Below, piece after piece: positions 55,669-64,000 of a stretch of DNA of 64,000 nucleotides. The stretch spans positions 1,240,001 to 1,304,000 of the forward strand of contig JAEOAD010000888.1 in the NCBI GenBank assembly GCA_036365145.1, written 5' to 3'. The DNA is from Orientallactaga sibirica (taxonomy: Eukaryota > Chordata > Mammalia > Rodentia > Dipodidae). The position numbers were made by a program, and so were the translations under genes. Below the pieces are notes generated by a model. That model was not told the DNA's origin. It searched no databases and saw only the letters and a program-made list of their open reading frames with translations. How positions within the stretch are numbered: the first letter of the stretch is position 1; each line of letters opens with the position of its first letter.

Positions 55669-55889
55669 GGGCTGGAGAGATTGCTCAGTGGTTAAAGGCA
55701 CTTGCTTGTAAACCCTGATGGCCCAGGTTTGAGTCCCTGGTTCCCACATAAGTCAGATGTACAAAGTGGTGCATGTGTCTGGAAATCATTTGCAATAGCA
55801 AGAGGCCTTGGCATGCCCTTTCTTTGTCTCTCTCTCTCTCCCTACCCCATGAAAATAAATGAATGAAAGATTTTTTTAAAAAAAAAGAT
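55669..55889 (+). mobile_element. DIP-like SINE
   Basis: 'gggctggagagattgctcag' head, short CT tail. Confidence 0.9.
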
Positions 55890-55894
55890 CCAAG

Positions 55895-56170
55895 GGGCTG
55901 GAGAGATGGCTTAGCGATTAAAGCACATGCCCACCAAGCCTCAGGACCACGGTTCGATTCTCCAGGTCCCACATAAGCCAAATACACAAGGGGGTGCATG
56001 CGTCTGGAGTTTGTTTGCAGTGGCTAGAGGCCCTGGTGTGCCCATTCTCACTCTCCCCCCTCTCTTTCCCTCTCTCTGTCTCTAATAAATAAATAAAATA
56101 AAATAAAATAAAATAAAATAAAATAAAATAAAATAAAATAAAATACAAAACAAAATAAAATAAAATAAAA
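55895..56170 (+). mobile_element. DIP-like SINE with expanded tail
   Basis: 'atccaagg' flanks the element and its (AAAAT)n tail. Confidence 0.92.
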
Positions 56171-56172
56171 TA
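56093..56172. repeat. (AAAAT)n microsatellite in a DIP tail
   Basis: About 15 units of 'aataaa/ataaa' expand the A-rich tail of the DIP SINE at 55895. Confidence 0.93.
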
Positions 56173-56882
56173 TCCAAGGCTTTGGCTGGAGCAATAAGAA
56201 GACCCACCACACTGAGAAATCCTACCTTACCTCCTAATGAAGCCAACACAAAGGAAAGCAGAGCCCCTCAAAACTGGTGAGAGCTGCATTCCCAACAACA
56301 GTGTCCAAGTTCCTAGATGCACCTCGACCTGCACTCTAAACTTGAACTTCTCTACCAGAAGCCTCAACACATTGCTTACTTCACTCATGCCACTCTGTGT
56401 TGGGTTTTCTGACACCTGGGAGTGAGTGGCCCTGATTCATTTCATCTACCTACACAGGACCTAAGGAAGATCCAAACCAATCCTATGCAGGCGAGTTATA
56501 TAATAAATTGCAGTTCCTTTACTGCTCATGGTAGCAGGTAACAAAGATTGCAAGAGACCAGGAGGAAAGGATAAGAAAACATCCAAACATAGATAACTCC
56601 TCAATGGGAGAAAAGATTCCAGGATAGAGCAAGTTTGCCTTTTCTCTTTTTTGTTAATTATCCACATTACACAGCAGGAATGGTTATGAAGTTGAGAGAA
56701 GTGCTGAGAAATGTTCTGTGTGCTGGTGCCTTTTCATCCAAGCTATGCTAGATTTCTACTTCCTCAGAGAAAACTGTCCCTGGGACTCCTTCATCTCAAA
56801 CAGCATCCCTTCCCACAATTCCTCTGGGTATGTTGTCCATCTTCTGGATCACTTATCACAAGCCTCAAAAACTGTCCTCTTG

Positions 56883-57133
56883 GCCTGGAGAGATGGCTTA
56901 GTGGTTAAGGTGCTTGACTGCAAAGACACAGGACCCGGTTTGATTCTCCAGGACCCAAATAAGCCAGATACACAAGGGGGTGCATGCATCTGGAGTTCGT
57001 TTGCAGTGGCTGGATGCCCTGGCATGCCTTCTCTCTTCCTCTCTCTCTTTCTCCCTCTCTCTCTTTCTCTCTCTCTCCCCTTCTTCTCTCTAAAATAAAT
57101 AAACATATATATATATATATATATATTTTTTTT
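56883..57133 (+). mobile_element. DIP-like SINE with (AT)n tail
   Basis: Flanks 'aaactgtcctcttg' and 'aaactgtccccttg' (about 56869-56882, 57134-57147). (AT)n at 57106-57125. Confidence 0.92.
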
Positions 57134-57395
57134 AAACTGTCCCCTTGACCACTTACTTTTTGTCTAAATCACCAATAGACTCCCCAGAGATAAGGACCAT
57201 GTCTGGTTCATCACGGTGTCCCAAGTCTAGCATGATGCAAACCTCATCAGATCAAACTTTACTGACAAGTTTATATATGTATATAATGCATTTTGATCAT
57301 CATATCCTCCCATTACCTTCTCTTAACCATTCTCCCCATCCTCCTCCCACTGAACCCCTTCTGTTTTCCACTAGTCTATCTTCTACTTTGATGTG

Positions 57396-57396
<1 letters not shown>

Positions 57397-57429
<33 letters not shown>
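57397..57429. repeat. (GT)n microsatellite
   Basis: About 16 uninterrupted GT units occur in an OTOA intron. Confidence 0.95.
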
Positions 57430-57432
<3 letters not shown>

Positions 57433-57809
57433 ACTGAGTCTAGTCAGGGTTGCCTGCATGAGCATGGGTTTGGAATTATTTACTATAACACCCGCAATAT
57501 ACCAGTGATTACACTACTGCAGAAAATGTCTCCCACTCCCCCCAACAACCATTAACTGCCATTAACTCCTCAAGGAGGAATGGGGGTCTCATGCCCTTTT
57601 CCACCATCCATGAAGGAATGTTGATGGGCCCAATATTTTGCAGGTCATATGCAGGTAATAACAATTATTGTGAGGTCATGATACATGGTAGTATCTTAAT
57701 AAGTACTTTATAAGTTGCTGAATGAATGAATGAACATCTTAATAAATGACCACTAGATAATAAATGTTTCTCTGGAAAAGCATCATTTTGATATCTTCAC
57801 ATGGTGGGC

Positions 57810-58180
57810 TGTGTTATGCGATGAATATACAATATCCCCTCCCCCCCCACGACAGATTCATGTGTTGGACACTTGGTCCTCACCTGTGGTTTCATTTTGG
57901 AAAGCTGTGGAAACTTTAAGAGGGGCCTAGTTGGGAGAAGTAGGTTACTGAGAGTGTGCTTTTGAAGGTTTTATGTGGTCCCCAGTCCCTTCTTCATTTT
58001 CTGCTTCCTGTCTGCAATGAAGTGTACCTCATGCTCCCACTGCCATGATGTTCAGCCCAAGCACAAAGAGACAAGTGACATGGCCCAACCGTTCTGAAAC
58101 CATAAGCAAGATAAATCTCTCCTCTTGGAAGATGTTTTTGTTGGGCATTCTGCCACCAAAACAAGAGAGTAACTGATACA
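57810..58180 (+). mobile_element. MaLR-type LTR
   Basis: Begins TGTGTTATGCGATGAATA, ends 'gagtaactgataca'. Confidence 0.75.
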
Positions 58181-58319
58181 GACTGGACTCAGATGGATTC
58201 CATGTTCCTGCAAATCAGATTGGTCTTGTTAAATTGTCCTCAATGATTACAAAGCTTGGTTACCCAAGAAATAAAGTCAGCACTTGACAAATGGGGCTTC
58301 ATGGAATTAAAAGGATTCT

Positions 58320-58533
58320 GGGGCTTGAGAGAAGGCTTAGCAGTTAACACATTTGCCTGCAAAGCCAAAGGACCCAAGTTTGATTTCCCAGGAACCACAT
58401 TCGCCATATGCACAAGGTGGTGCATGCATCTGGAGTTCTTTTGCAGTGGCTGATGGCCCTGGTGCACCCATTTCCCTCCCCCTCCCTCTTTCTCTGTCAA
58501 ATAAATAAATAAATAAACATAAAAAATATATAA
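58320..58533 (+). mobile_element. DIP-like SINE
   Basis: 'ggggcttgagagaaggctta' head, AAATAAATAAAT tail. Confidence 0.9.
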
Positions 58534-58669
58534 GAAGCTTCTGTACAATGAAGAAAACAGTTAATTCAGTGAAGAGGCAGCCTATAGAATAAGAGAAAAT
58601 CTTTATCAGCTGTATATCTGACAGAAACCTAAACCAAACAAATAAACAACCCACTCAAAAACATGGAGC

Positions 58670-58852
58670 TGGGCGTGGTGGTGCACACCTTTAATCCCAG
58701 TACTCGGGGAAGCAGAGGTAGGAGGATCACCATGAGTTCAAGGCCACCCTGAGACTATGTAGTAAATTCCAGGTCAGCCTGGGCTGGAGCAAGACCCTAC
58801 CTCAAAAACAAAAACAAAAACAAAAACAAAAACAAAAACAAAAAAAAAAGGG
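58670..58852 (+). mobile_element. B1 SINE
   Basis: 'agctgggcgtggtggtgcac' to the (CAAAAA)n tail. Confidence 0.94.
58805..58845. repeat. (CAAAAA)n tail microsatellite
   Basis: Six copies of 'caaaaa' form the tail of the B1 at 58670. Confidence 0.9.
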
Positions 58853-59120
58853 CTAGGGCTTAGAGAAATGTCTCAGAGGGTCAGAGTGCTGGTTGCCTAA
58901 GCACAGAGACCTGAGTTTGATCCGAGCACCCATGTCAAAAGCAGTGCATGGCTGTAACCCAGTGCTGAGGTATGAGAAGAAGACAGAAGGATCATGAGGG
59001 CTCTGTGGTCAGCCAGTCCAACCAAAAACCAGGGGGCTCTAAGTTCAGTGAGAGACTCTGTTTCAGGGAACTAAGGTGGAAGAGCAATAGAGGAAGACAC
59101 CAGTGTCCTCCTCCAAAAAA
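58853..59120 (+). mobile_element. B4 SINE
   Basis: 'gggcttagagaaatgtctca', 'gtcagccagtccaaccaaaa', 'gcaatagaggaagacaccag'. Confidence 0.8.
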
Positions 59121-59700
59121 AAGGGCTAAAAAACTAAATTGAGAATTCTCAAAAGAAGAAATGCAAGTGGCCAATACAAATTGTTAAACATGTTCAGCAT
59201 CTCTATCCACCAGGGAGATGCAAATTGAAACTCCTTTGAAATGCTATCTCACCCCTGTCAGAATGGCTATCATCAAGAAAACAAATGGCCCATAAACATT
59301 TTGACACAGAGGACAGAGGAGGACAGAAGGAATGAGACCACAAGGCGGAAGGACTACCTTGAGAAAAGAAGATTCCCAGTGGGAGAGGGGTGGGGGAGAG
59401 GGGAAAAGAGGATAACGTGATGAGAACATGAGGAAATTATACTATGTTCGTATATTAAAGTTCCCAGAAAAAAATTAAGAAAAGGAAAGAGAAAAATCAT
59501 AGTTTATGAATATATAAATAAAATTTAATGGTAGCTTCATTAGTATATTTTAGTTTAGTTCTTCAACCTCATGCCAGTGCATACTATGGGTTAAGAAGAA
59601 CAATCTGGAAGTAAAGAGGAGGCAAAGAGAAAGGTAAATCCTTATCATCTTTTATGTTTATGAATTATGTACCAATGTCTGTTTAAAACATAGTAATTAG

Positions 59701-59992
59701 GACTGGAGAGATAGCATAGCAGCTAAGGCATTTGCCTCATGTTCAGCTCTCTAGGTAGGTCCCACATAAGCCAGATGCACAGAAACACAAGTGCACAAGT
59801 TCACACATGTGCACAAGGGGGTGCACGTGTCCGGAGTTCAATTGCAGTGACTGGAGACCCTGGCATGCCAAATCCCTCTCTCTCTTTCTCTTTCTCTCTC
59901 TCTCTCTCACACACACACATTCTCTCTCCCTTTCTCATCACATAAAAAAGACCAGTCTGTTGGACTTGCCTCAAAAAAAATTTTTTTTAAAA
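59701..59992 (+). mobile_element. DIP-like SINE, first of three at one site
   Basis: Preceded by 'aaaacatagtaattag' (59685-59700) and followed by 'aaaacatagtaatcag' (59993-60008). Confidence 0.92.
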
Positions 59993-60008
59993 AAAACATA
60001 GTAATCAG

Positions 60009-60205
60009 GGTTGGAGGGATGGCTTAGCAGTTAAGGCACTTGCCTGCAAAGCCAAAGGACCCAGGCTCACTTTCCCAGTACCCACATAAGCCAGATGCAC
60101 AGGGCTGGAGGCCCTGGTGCACCCATTTCTCTCTCTCTCTCTCTCTCTGTGTCCCTCCCTCCCTCTCTCTCTTAAATAAATAAGTAACAATAAAAATATT
60201 TTTAA
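60009..60205 (+). mobile_element. DIP-like SINE, second of three at one site
   Basis: Followed by 'aaaacagtaatcag' (60206-60219), a third copy of the target sequence. Confidence 0.92.
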
Positions 60206-60219
60206 AAAACAGTAATCAG

Positions 60220-60430
60220 GGCCAGGGAGATTGCTCAGTGGTTAAAGGTGCTTGCTTTCAAAACCTATCGGCCTGGGTTCAATCCCCAATACCTGTGAAA
60301 AGCCAGACACAAAAGGTGGCTCATGTGTCTGGCATTCGTTTGTAGTGGCAGGAGACCCTGGAATGTCCATACACATGTACACATGCATGTGTGCACACAC
60401 ACACACACCCCGCTAGTGACTCCCCGAATA
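60220..60430 (+). mobile_element. DIP-like SINE, third of three at one site
   Basis: 'ggccagggagattgctcagt' head; tail changed to a CA-rich run. Confidence 0.88.
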
Positions 60431-60856
60431 AAATGAAAGAAGAACAAAAAGAATGATAGAACATTTTCCTAAAGGATTCAGGAGGATGAGTAACAACCAC
60501 AGCACACTTCAGTCCTCGAGAGACGGTGACAGCAATGTAGAGGAGATCATTTTCCTATGCTCTTTCCGCTTCATTAATTCAACTTTCTAATCCACCTCCA
60601 AACGCTTTGGAACCTAACAAATCTGGGTTTTGCTAGTGAGGTCTGTGTGCTAGTGCACTGGCACTACCCGGAAGTTCAGGTCCCAGCCCAGACCTACTAA
60701 ATAAAGCTCAGCCTTTCAAAGTGATCCTCTTATCTCTGTGTACATTAAGTACTGACATTCTGTCGTGGCATCTTATGGACACTCTGCTATTACATGCTAA
60801 AACTAGAAATGGAGCCTGAGGTTTCAAAAGTGTTTCAGTAAATTTCAGTTAAAAGG

Positions 60857-61213
60857 GGCTGGGGAGATGGTTCAATGTTGAAGAGCACTTCCTATGCAAT
60901 CACGACTCGAGTTCGATTCCCAGGACCCACACGAACAGCTAGAAAAAGCCTCGCACAGCTCTAACCCCAGTCCTGTGAGGGACCTGAGAATCACCAGCGC
61001 TCACAGGAAAAACCCCAAACAGCAGGCTCCAGGAGCAATAAGAGACTCTGTCCCCAACAAGAAGGGGTAGAAGAGTAATGGAGTGGGACCCTCAGCATTC
61101 CACTCTGACCCCTACAAGTGAGCACACCGCCACCACAGGCAAGCACGTGAGGCTCCACCGAGACACATACACGTGCATACACCACACATACCACAACACA
61201 CACACGCGCACAA
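60857..61213 (+). mobile_element. B4 SINE, diverged
   Basis: 'ggctggggagatggttcaat' head, 'cactctgacccctacaagtg', CA-rich tail. Confidence 0.7.
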
Positions 61214-61669
61214 AAAAATATCAAATGCTGGCTAGGGTGTACAGAGAGAGGACTGAACGCTTGATCACTGTTGGTGAAAATGTAAACTGGTGCAGCCACT
61301 ATGAAATAAATGTGAAGGCTTCCTAAAAGCTAAAACTAGAATTACCATATGCCCCAGCTATTCCACTTCTGGCATTTACTCCAAGGACTCTCCACTCTAC
61401 TACAGGGATACTTGTTCATCGGTGTGTATTGCTCATCTATTCACAGAAGGAAATGGAATCAGCCTAGATGTCTGTGGACTGAGGAATGGATAATGAAGAT
61501 GTAGTACATATGCACAATGGAATTCTATTCAGCCATAAAAATTTAAATTTGCTGGAAAGGGATAGAACTGGAAAATATTATAGTAAGTGACAGGTAACCC
61601 AGGCTTGGAAAGACAAACATTTCATGTTCCCTCGCATAAGTAGATCCTAGCTTAAAACCTGTACATGTG

Positions 61670-62013
61670 TGTGCCGTGTTTGATTCAGTATCCCCCATAA
61701 ACTTAGATGTTCAGAATGCTAGGGTCCCAGCTGATGGAGATTTGGGAATTAACACCTCTTAGAGCAGTGTATTGTTGGGGAAGGACTTATGGGTATTATA
61801 GCCAGTTTTATAGTCAGTGTTTGGCACACTCTCCTGTTGCTATTGTCCACCTTATGTTGGCCAGGGGGTGATGTCCACCCTCTGCTCATGCCATCATTTT
61901 CCCTGCCATCGTGAAGCTTCCCCTCAAGACTATAAGCCAAAATAAGCCTTTTTTCCCCATAAGCTGCTCTTGGTTGGATGATTCCTGCCAGCAATACAAA
62001 CCTGACTGCAACA
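61670..62013 (+). mobile_element. MaLR-type solo LTR
   Basis: Same family as 29912-30440. Perfect 5-bp target-site duplication 'atgtg' at 61665-61669 and 62014-62018. Confidence 0.92.
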
Positions 62014-62182
62014 ATGTGTCTTACTGTGGAAAAGAGCGTAGAGATGCCAGGGGTCTAAAAAGGAGCCCATGAGAAGGAAGATAAAAGAGACTTCAAGGAG
62101 GGGGAGTAGGGAAAGTTGCAGATCTTACATGAGATGAAAGTCCAAGGAGGGGTACTGGAGTGGAAAGGTAAAATCAGGAAGG

Positions 62183-62401
62183 GGGGGCTGGAGAGATGGC
62201 TTAGCGGTTAAGGCATTTGCCTGCAAAGCCAAAGGATCCAGGTTTGATTCTCCAGGACCCACGTAAGCCAGATGCACAAGGGGGTGCATGCATCTGGAGT
62301 TCATTTGCAGTGGTCCTGGAGTCCCTGGTGTGTTCTCTCTCTTTTTCTCTGCCTTTTTCTCTCTCAAATGAATAAATAAATAAAATGTATTTTTTTAAAA
62401 A
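62183..62401 (+). mobile_element. DIP-like SINE
   Basis: Flanks 'aaaatcaggaag' and 'aaaatcagggaag'. Confidence 0.92.
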
Positions 62402-62864
62402 AAAAATCAGGGAAGTGGGCAAGGAGATAGAGCAGAGAAGAAGAGGGTCGCTCAACCAAAACTAAGTAGATCTATTAATGAAGAATTAAATAAAGCTCAT
62501 AGCTAAGACAGGGGATTTCAGTAACACCATGCTTCCGTTGTCGTCATTTGATGGGATGGCAATGTGTATCCAAAGTAACAGAAGCTGACTTTGTTGAGTA
62601 CTCTCTGTCTTTCTGCTGAACCGCTGGACGACTTCACCCATTGCTGCCCCATCTGACTGTCTCCACAAGCCCAGCTGACTATGAACCTACTCCCTCTCTC
62701 ACAGATGAACAACTGAGGAATAAAGAGATTAAGTAAGCCAGTGTCACACTGCTAGAAAATAATGGCTACAGGCTCAAAACCCAGACAGACACCATAACCT
62801 ATATTCTTTACCAGTGAAGATGTCTGGCTTTGGGGGGCGGGGGGAGATTCAAGTTAGAAGTTAC

Positions 62865-62924
62865 CTCTTGAATTTTTTGTATTAAGTCTTCACAATCAAG
62901 TTTTGCAAGTTGACTCATAGCAAT
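62865..62924 (-). CDS. OTOA: OTOA exon (candidate, sixth from the end)
   Basis: This 60-nt exon encodes IAMSQLAKLDCEDLIQKIQE (residues 1-20 of the visible fragment) in phase 0 at both ends. It ends GAG followed by gtaact and joins in frame to the next exon, giving IQKIQE-AKSILQ. The acceptor is uncertain: 'gcacag' just before ATT has a poor pyrimidine tract, and a second AG five bases upstream would shift the frame. In the same frame the reading continues upstream through WGAQ, DT and GIP until a TGA, but no AG lies in that extension. The exon therefore either uses the weak acceptor or has an unusual splice site. Heptad-like Leu/Ile spacing fits the helical mesothelin-type repeats. Confidence 0.6.
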
Positions 62925-63660
62925 CTGTGCTCCCCAAGTGTCGGGTATGCCCATTTTAAAATGAAAGTGCAAAATTACAATTCAAATAAAATTACTTTGA
63001 AGATGTAGTATTAAATTGCCCTTGCCCCTGGGACCCAGAAAATGCAAGCTCAGCCTGCAAGGTGATAAGTCAAAATGTATCTCTTTGAATGACTGGACCA
63101 GTGTATATGTAATGATTTCAAGACAATTAATACCAACACATTTAGGTGATATTAACCACTGAAAAATGAGTAGCTGTAACATTTCAATCTCTCTGTTCAT
63201 CCCTCTGGCTTCTATAATGTTTTTTCCCCTTATATTGGTTTTTAAGCTGAACTATCTGTTAATGTAGTTCCTCCAGGTTTGACTATTAATCTAGAAACAT
63301 GCATTTAAGGGTTTGATTGGGAACTGAAGCTGAAGAACTGCCTGCAAATGGTATATGCAAATGTTACGTTTTCATATCCTCTTCAAACATATTAATAAAT
63401 CTCACTGCCATTCATGGGAATTAAAATTGGAGCAAAGGGAAAGAGATCCTCTAGCTCCTAAGCAGGATCTATTTGCCAGTTTCTTCCAGACTGCTAATAA
63501 AATCATTTTAATATCAGAAATGTGGTGAGGTACTTCCCAAACTAGTCAAAACCAGCCTGGGAGTCACAAAACCGTGAGATTATAGAGTATTAAGAGTGGA
63601 GGGAACTTCAAATATGCTAGGTCTGGATGAGGATGGCTAAGACAATGATAAAAAGAACAC
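62925..63660. other. Unique sequence upstream of the last visible OTOA exon
   Basis: Presumed OTOA intron. No further exon recognised before the right edge. Confidence 0.45.
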
Positions 63661-63663
63661 TAA

Positions 63664-63868
63664 GGGCTGGGGAGAGAGCTCAGTGTTTGCCTTGAAAGCA
63701 TTTGGATTTGTTTGATCACCATAGCCCATACAAAAATGCCAGGCATGGGGGTGGGCACACGTGATCCCAGCACTAAAGTGGTGAAGACAGGTAGGTCTCT
63801 GAGACTCACTGGCTAGTAGTCTAGCCTAATGGGTGAGTTACAAGCCAGTGAGAGAACCTGACTCAAAA
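63664..63868 (+). mobile_element. B4 SINE, diverged
   Basis: 'gggctggggagagagctcag' head, 'agtagtctagcctaatgggt' and 'agagaacctgactcaaaaaa'. Confidence 0.7.
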
Positions 63869-63879
63869 AAGGTGGAGGA

Positions 63880-64000
63880 GGCTGGAGAGATAGCTTAGCA
63901 GTTAAGGCACTCACCTGAGAAGCCTAAGGACCCAGGTTCGATTACCCAGTACCCACATAAGCCAGATGCATAAGGTGGTGCAAACGTCTGGAATTCATTT
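63880..64000 (+). mobile_element. DIP-like SINE, cut by the window edge
   Basis: 'ggctggagagatagcttagc' head; runs off the right end at 'gaattcattt'. Confidence 0.9.

Larger units (their letters stand above)
59135..61660 (+). mobile_element. Ancient L1 backbone with later insertions
   Basis: Sense L1 landmarks in two blocks: 'aaaagaagaaatgcaagtgg', 'ggagatgcaaattgaaactc', 'gtcagaatggctatcatcaa' (59150-59280), then 'tcactgttggtgaaaatgta', 'ccatatgccccagctattcc', 'acaatggaattctattcagc' (61225-61560). Three DIP copies and a B4 lie between. Confidence 0.75.
55046..62864 (-). other. OTOA intron of about 7.8 kb
   Basis: Runs from donor gtaact at 62864 to acceptor tttatag at 55046. Apart from the repeats listed separately, about 55060-55660, 56180-56880 and 57140-57800 look unique and hold no exon I can recognise. 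Confidence 0.6.
46088..62924 (-). other. OTOA: 3' part of the otoancorin gene (OTOA), six exons, minus strand
   Basis: Six minus-strand exons (62924-62865, 55045-54903, 54657-54521, 52937-52840, 48368-48173, 46146-46088) have AG/GT borders. Their lengths are 60, 143, 137, 98, 196 and 59 nt, giving 693 nt: 230 codons plus stop, with the frame kept across all five junctions. The spliced protein resembles the C-terminal end of otoancorin as I remember it: the run [20 protein letters not shown], then [18 protein letters not shown], then [18 protein letters not shown], then a GPI-type tail. Otoancorin is a mesothelin/stereocilin-family protein. It attaches inner-ear acellular gels to non-sensory epithelial surfaces, and human OTOA loss causes DFNB22 deafness (established knowledge). 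Introns are about 7.8, 0.25, 1.6, 4.5 and 2.0 kb in transcription order and are filled with SINEs and LTRs. The 5' exons lie beyond the right edge. Confidence 0.88.

Noticed and set aside
60005..60190. Many Arg/Glu/Ser-rich frames ending in LASQANALTAKPSLQP-like peptides
   Set aside because: These recur at every DIP SINE and are antisense SINE translations, not genes.

Overview
The window looks like a stretch of rodent nuclear DNA. It is dominated by short retroposons of two kinds: B1 elements, and about forty copies of a tRNA-derived SINE that opens with the B2-superfamily head 'ggctggagagatggctta' and ends in CT-rich and AAATAAAT tails. That pairing, with B4 elements and MaLR-type LTRs, fits a jerboa-like (Dipodoidea) genome, where this SINE is known as DIP. 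The species assignment is inference. There are no bacterial or phage features, no CRISPR arrays and no tRNA or rRNA genes that I can see.

The only protein-coding gene I can support lies on the minus strand between 62924 and 46088. Six exons with correct GT/AG boundaries and matching phases splice to an open C-terminal fragment of 230 codons plus stop. It reads as the 3' end of otoancorin (OTOA), a GPI-anchored mesothelin-family protein of the inner ear. The last exon (46146-46088) encodes the hydrophobic GPI signal and the stop. Exons further 5' lie beyond the right edge. The most upstream exon (62924-62865) has a weak acceptor and is the least certain.

From 1 to about 46 kb the window appears to be sequence downstream of OTOA, built largely of repeats. 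Landmarks are: ancient L1 fragments (445-2000, 11690-12670); a recent 2.3 kb direct tandem duplication (6554-8858 and 8859-11204) carrying a 24-bp VNTR with different copy number in each unit; a SINE joined to an L1 3' end under one 16-bp target-site duplication (18839-19832); a 35-bp minisatellite (23141-23315); an ancient L1 broken by four younger insertions (25320-27620); a Tigger-like DNA transposon split by an LTR that itself holds a B1 (33893-35074); and several long pure-purine microsatellites.

From 46 to 64 kb, introns and flanks of OTOA hold further DIP, B1, B4 and MaLR insertions, an old L1 (59135-61660), and a CpG-dense penultimate exon. I found no convincing new gene system. The most notable items are structural: the tandem duplication and its junction, the SINE-L1 composite, serial SINE insertion at reused target sites, CTCF-like motifs inside a long DIP subfamily, and an (AAGGG)n tract. 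All repeat family names come from recognising consensus features by eye. Ends are approximate unless a target-site duplication is given.
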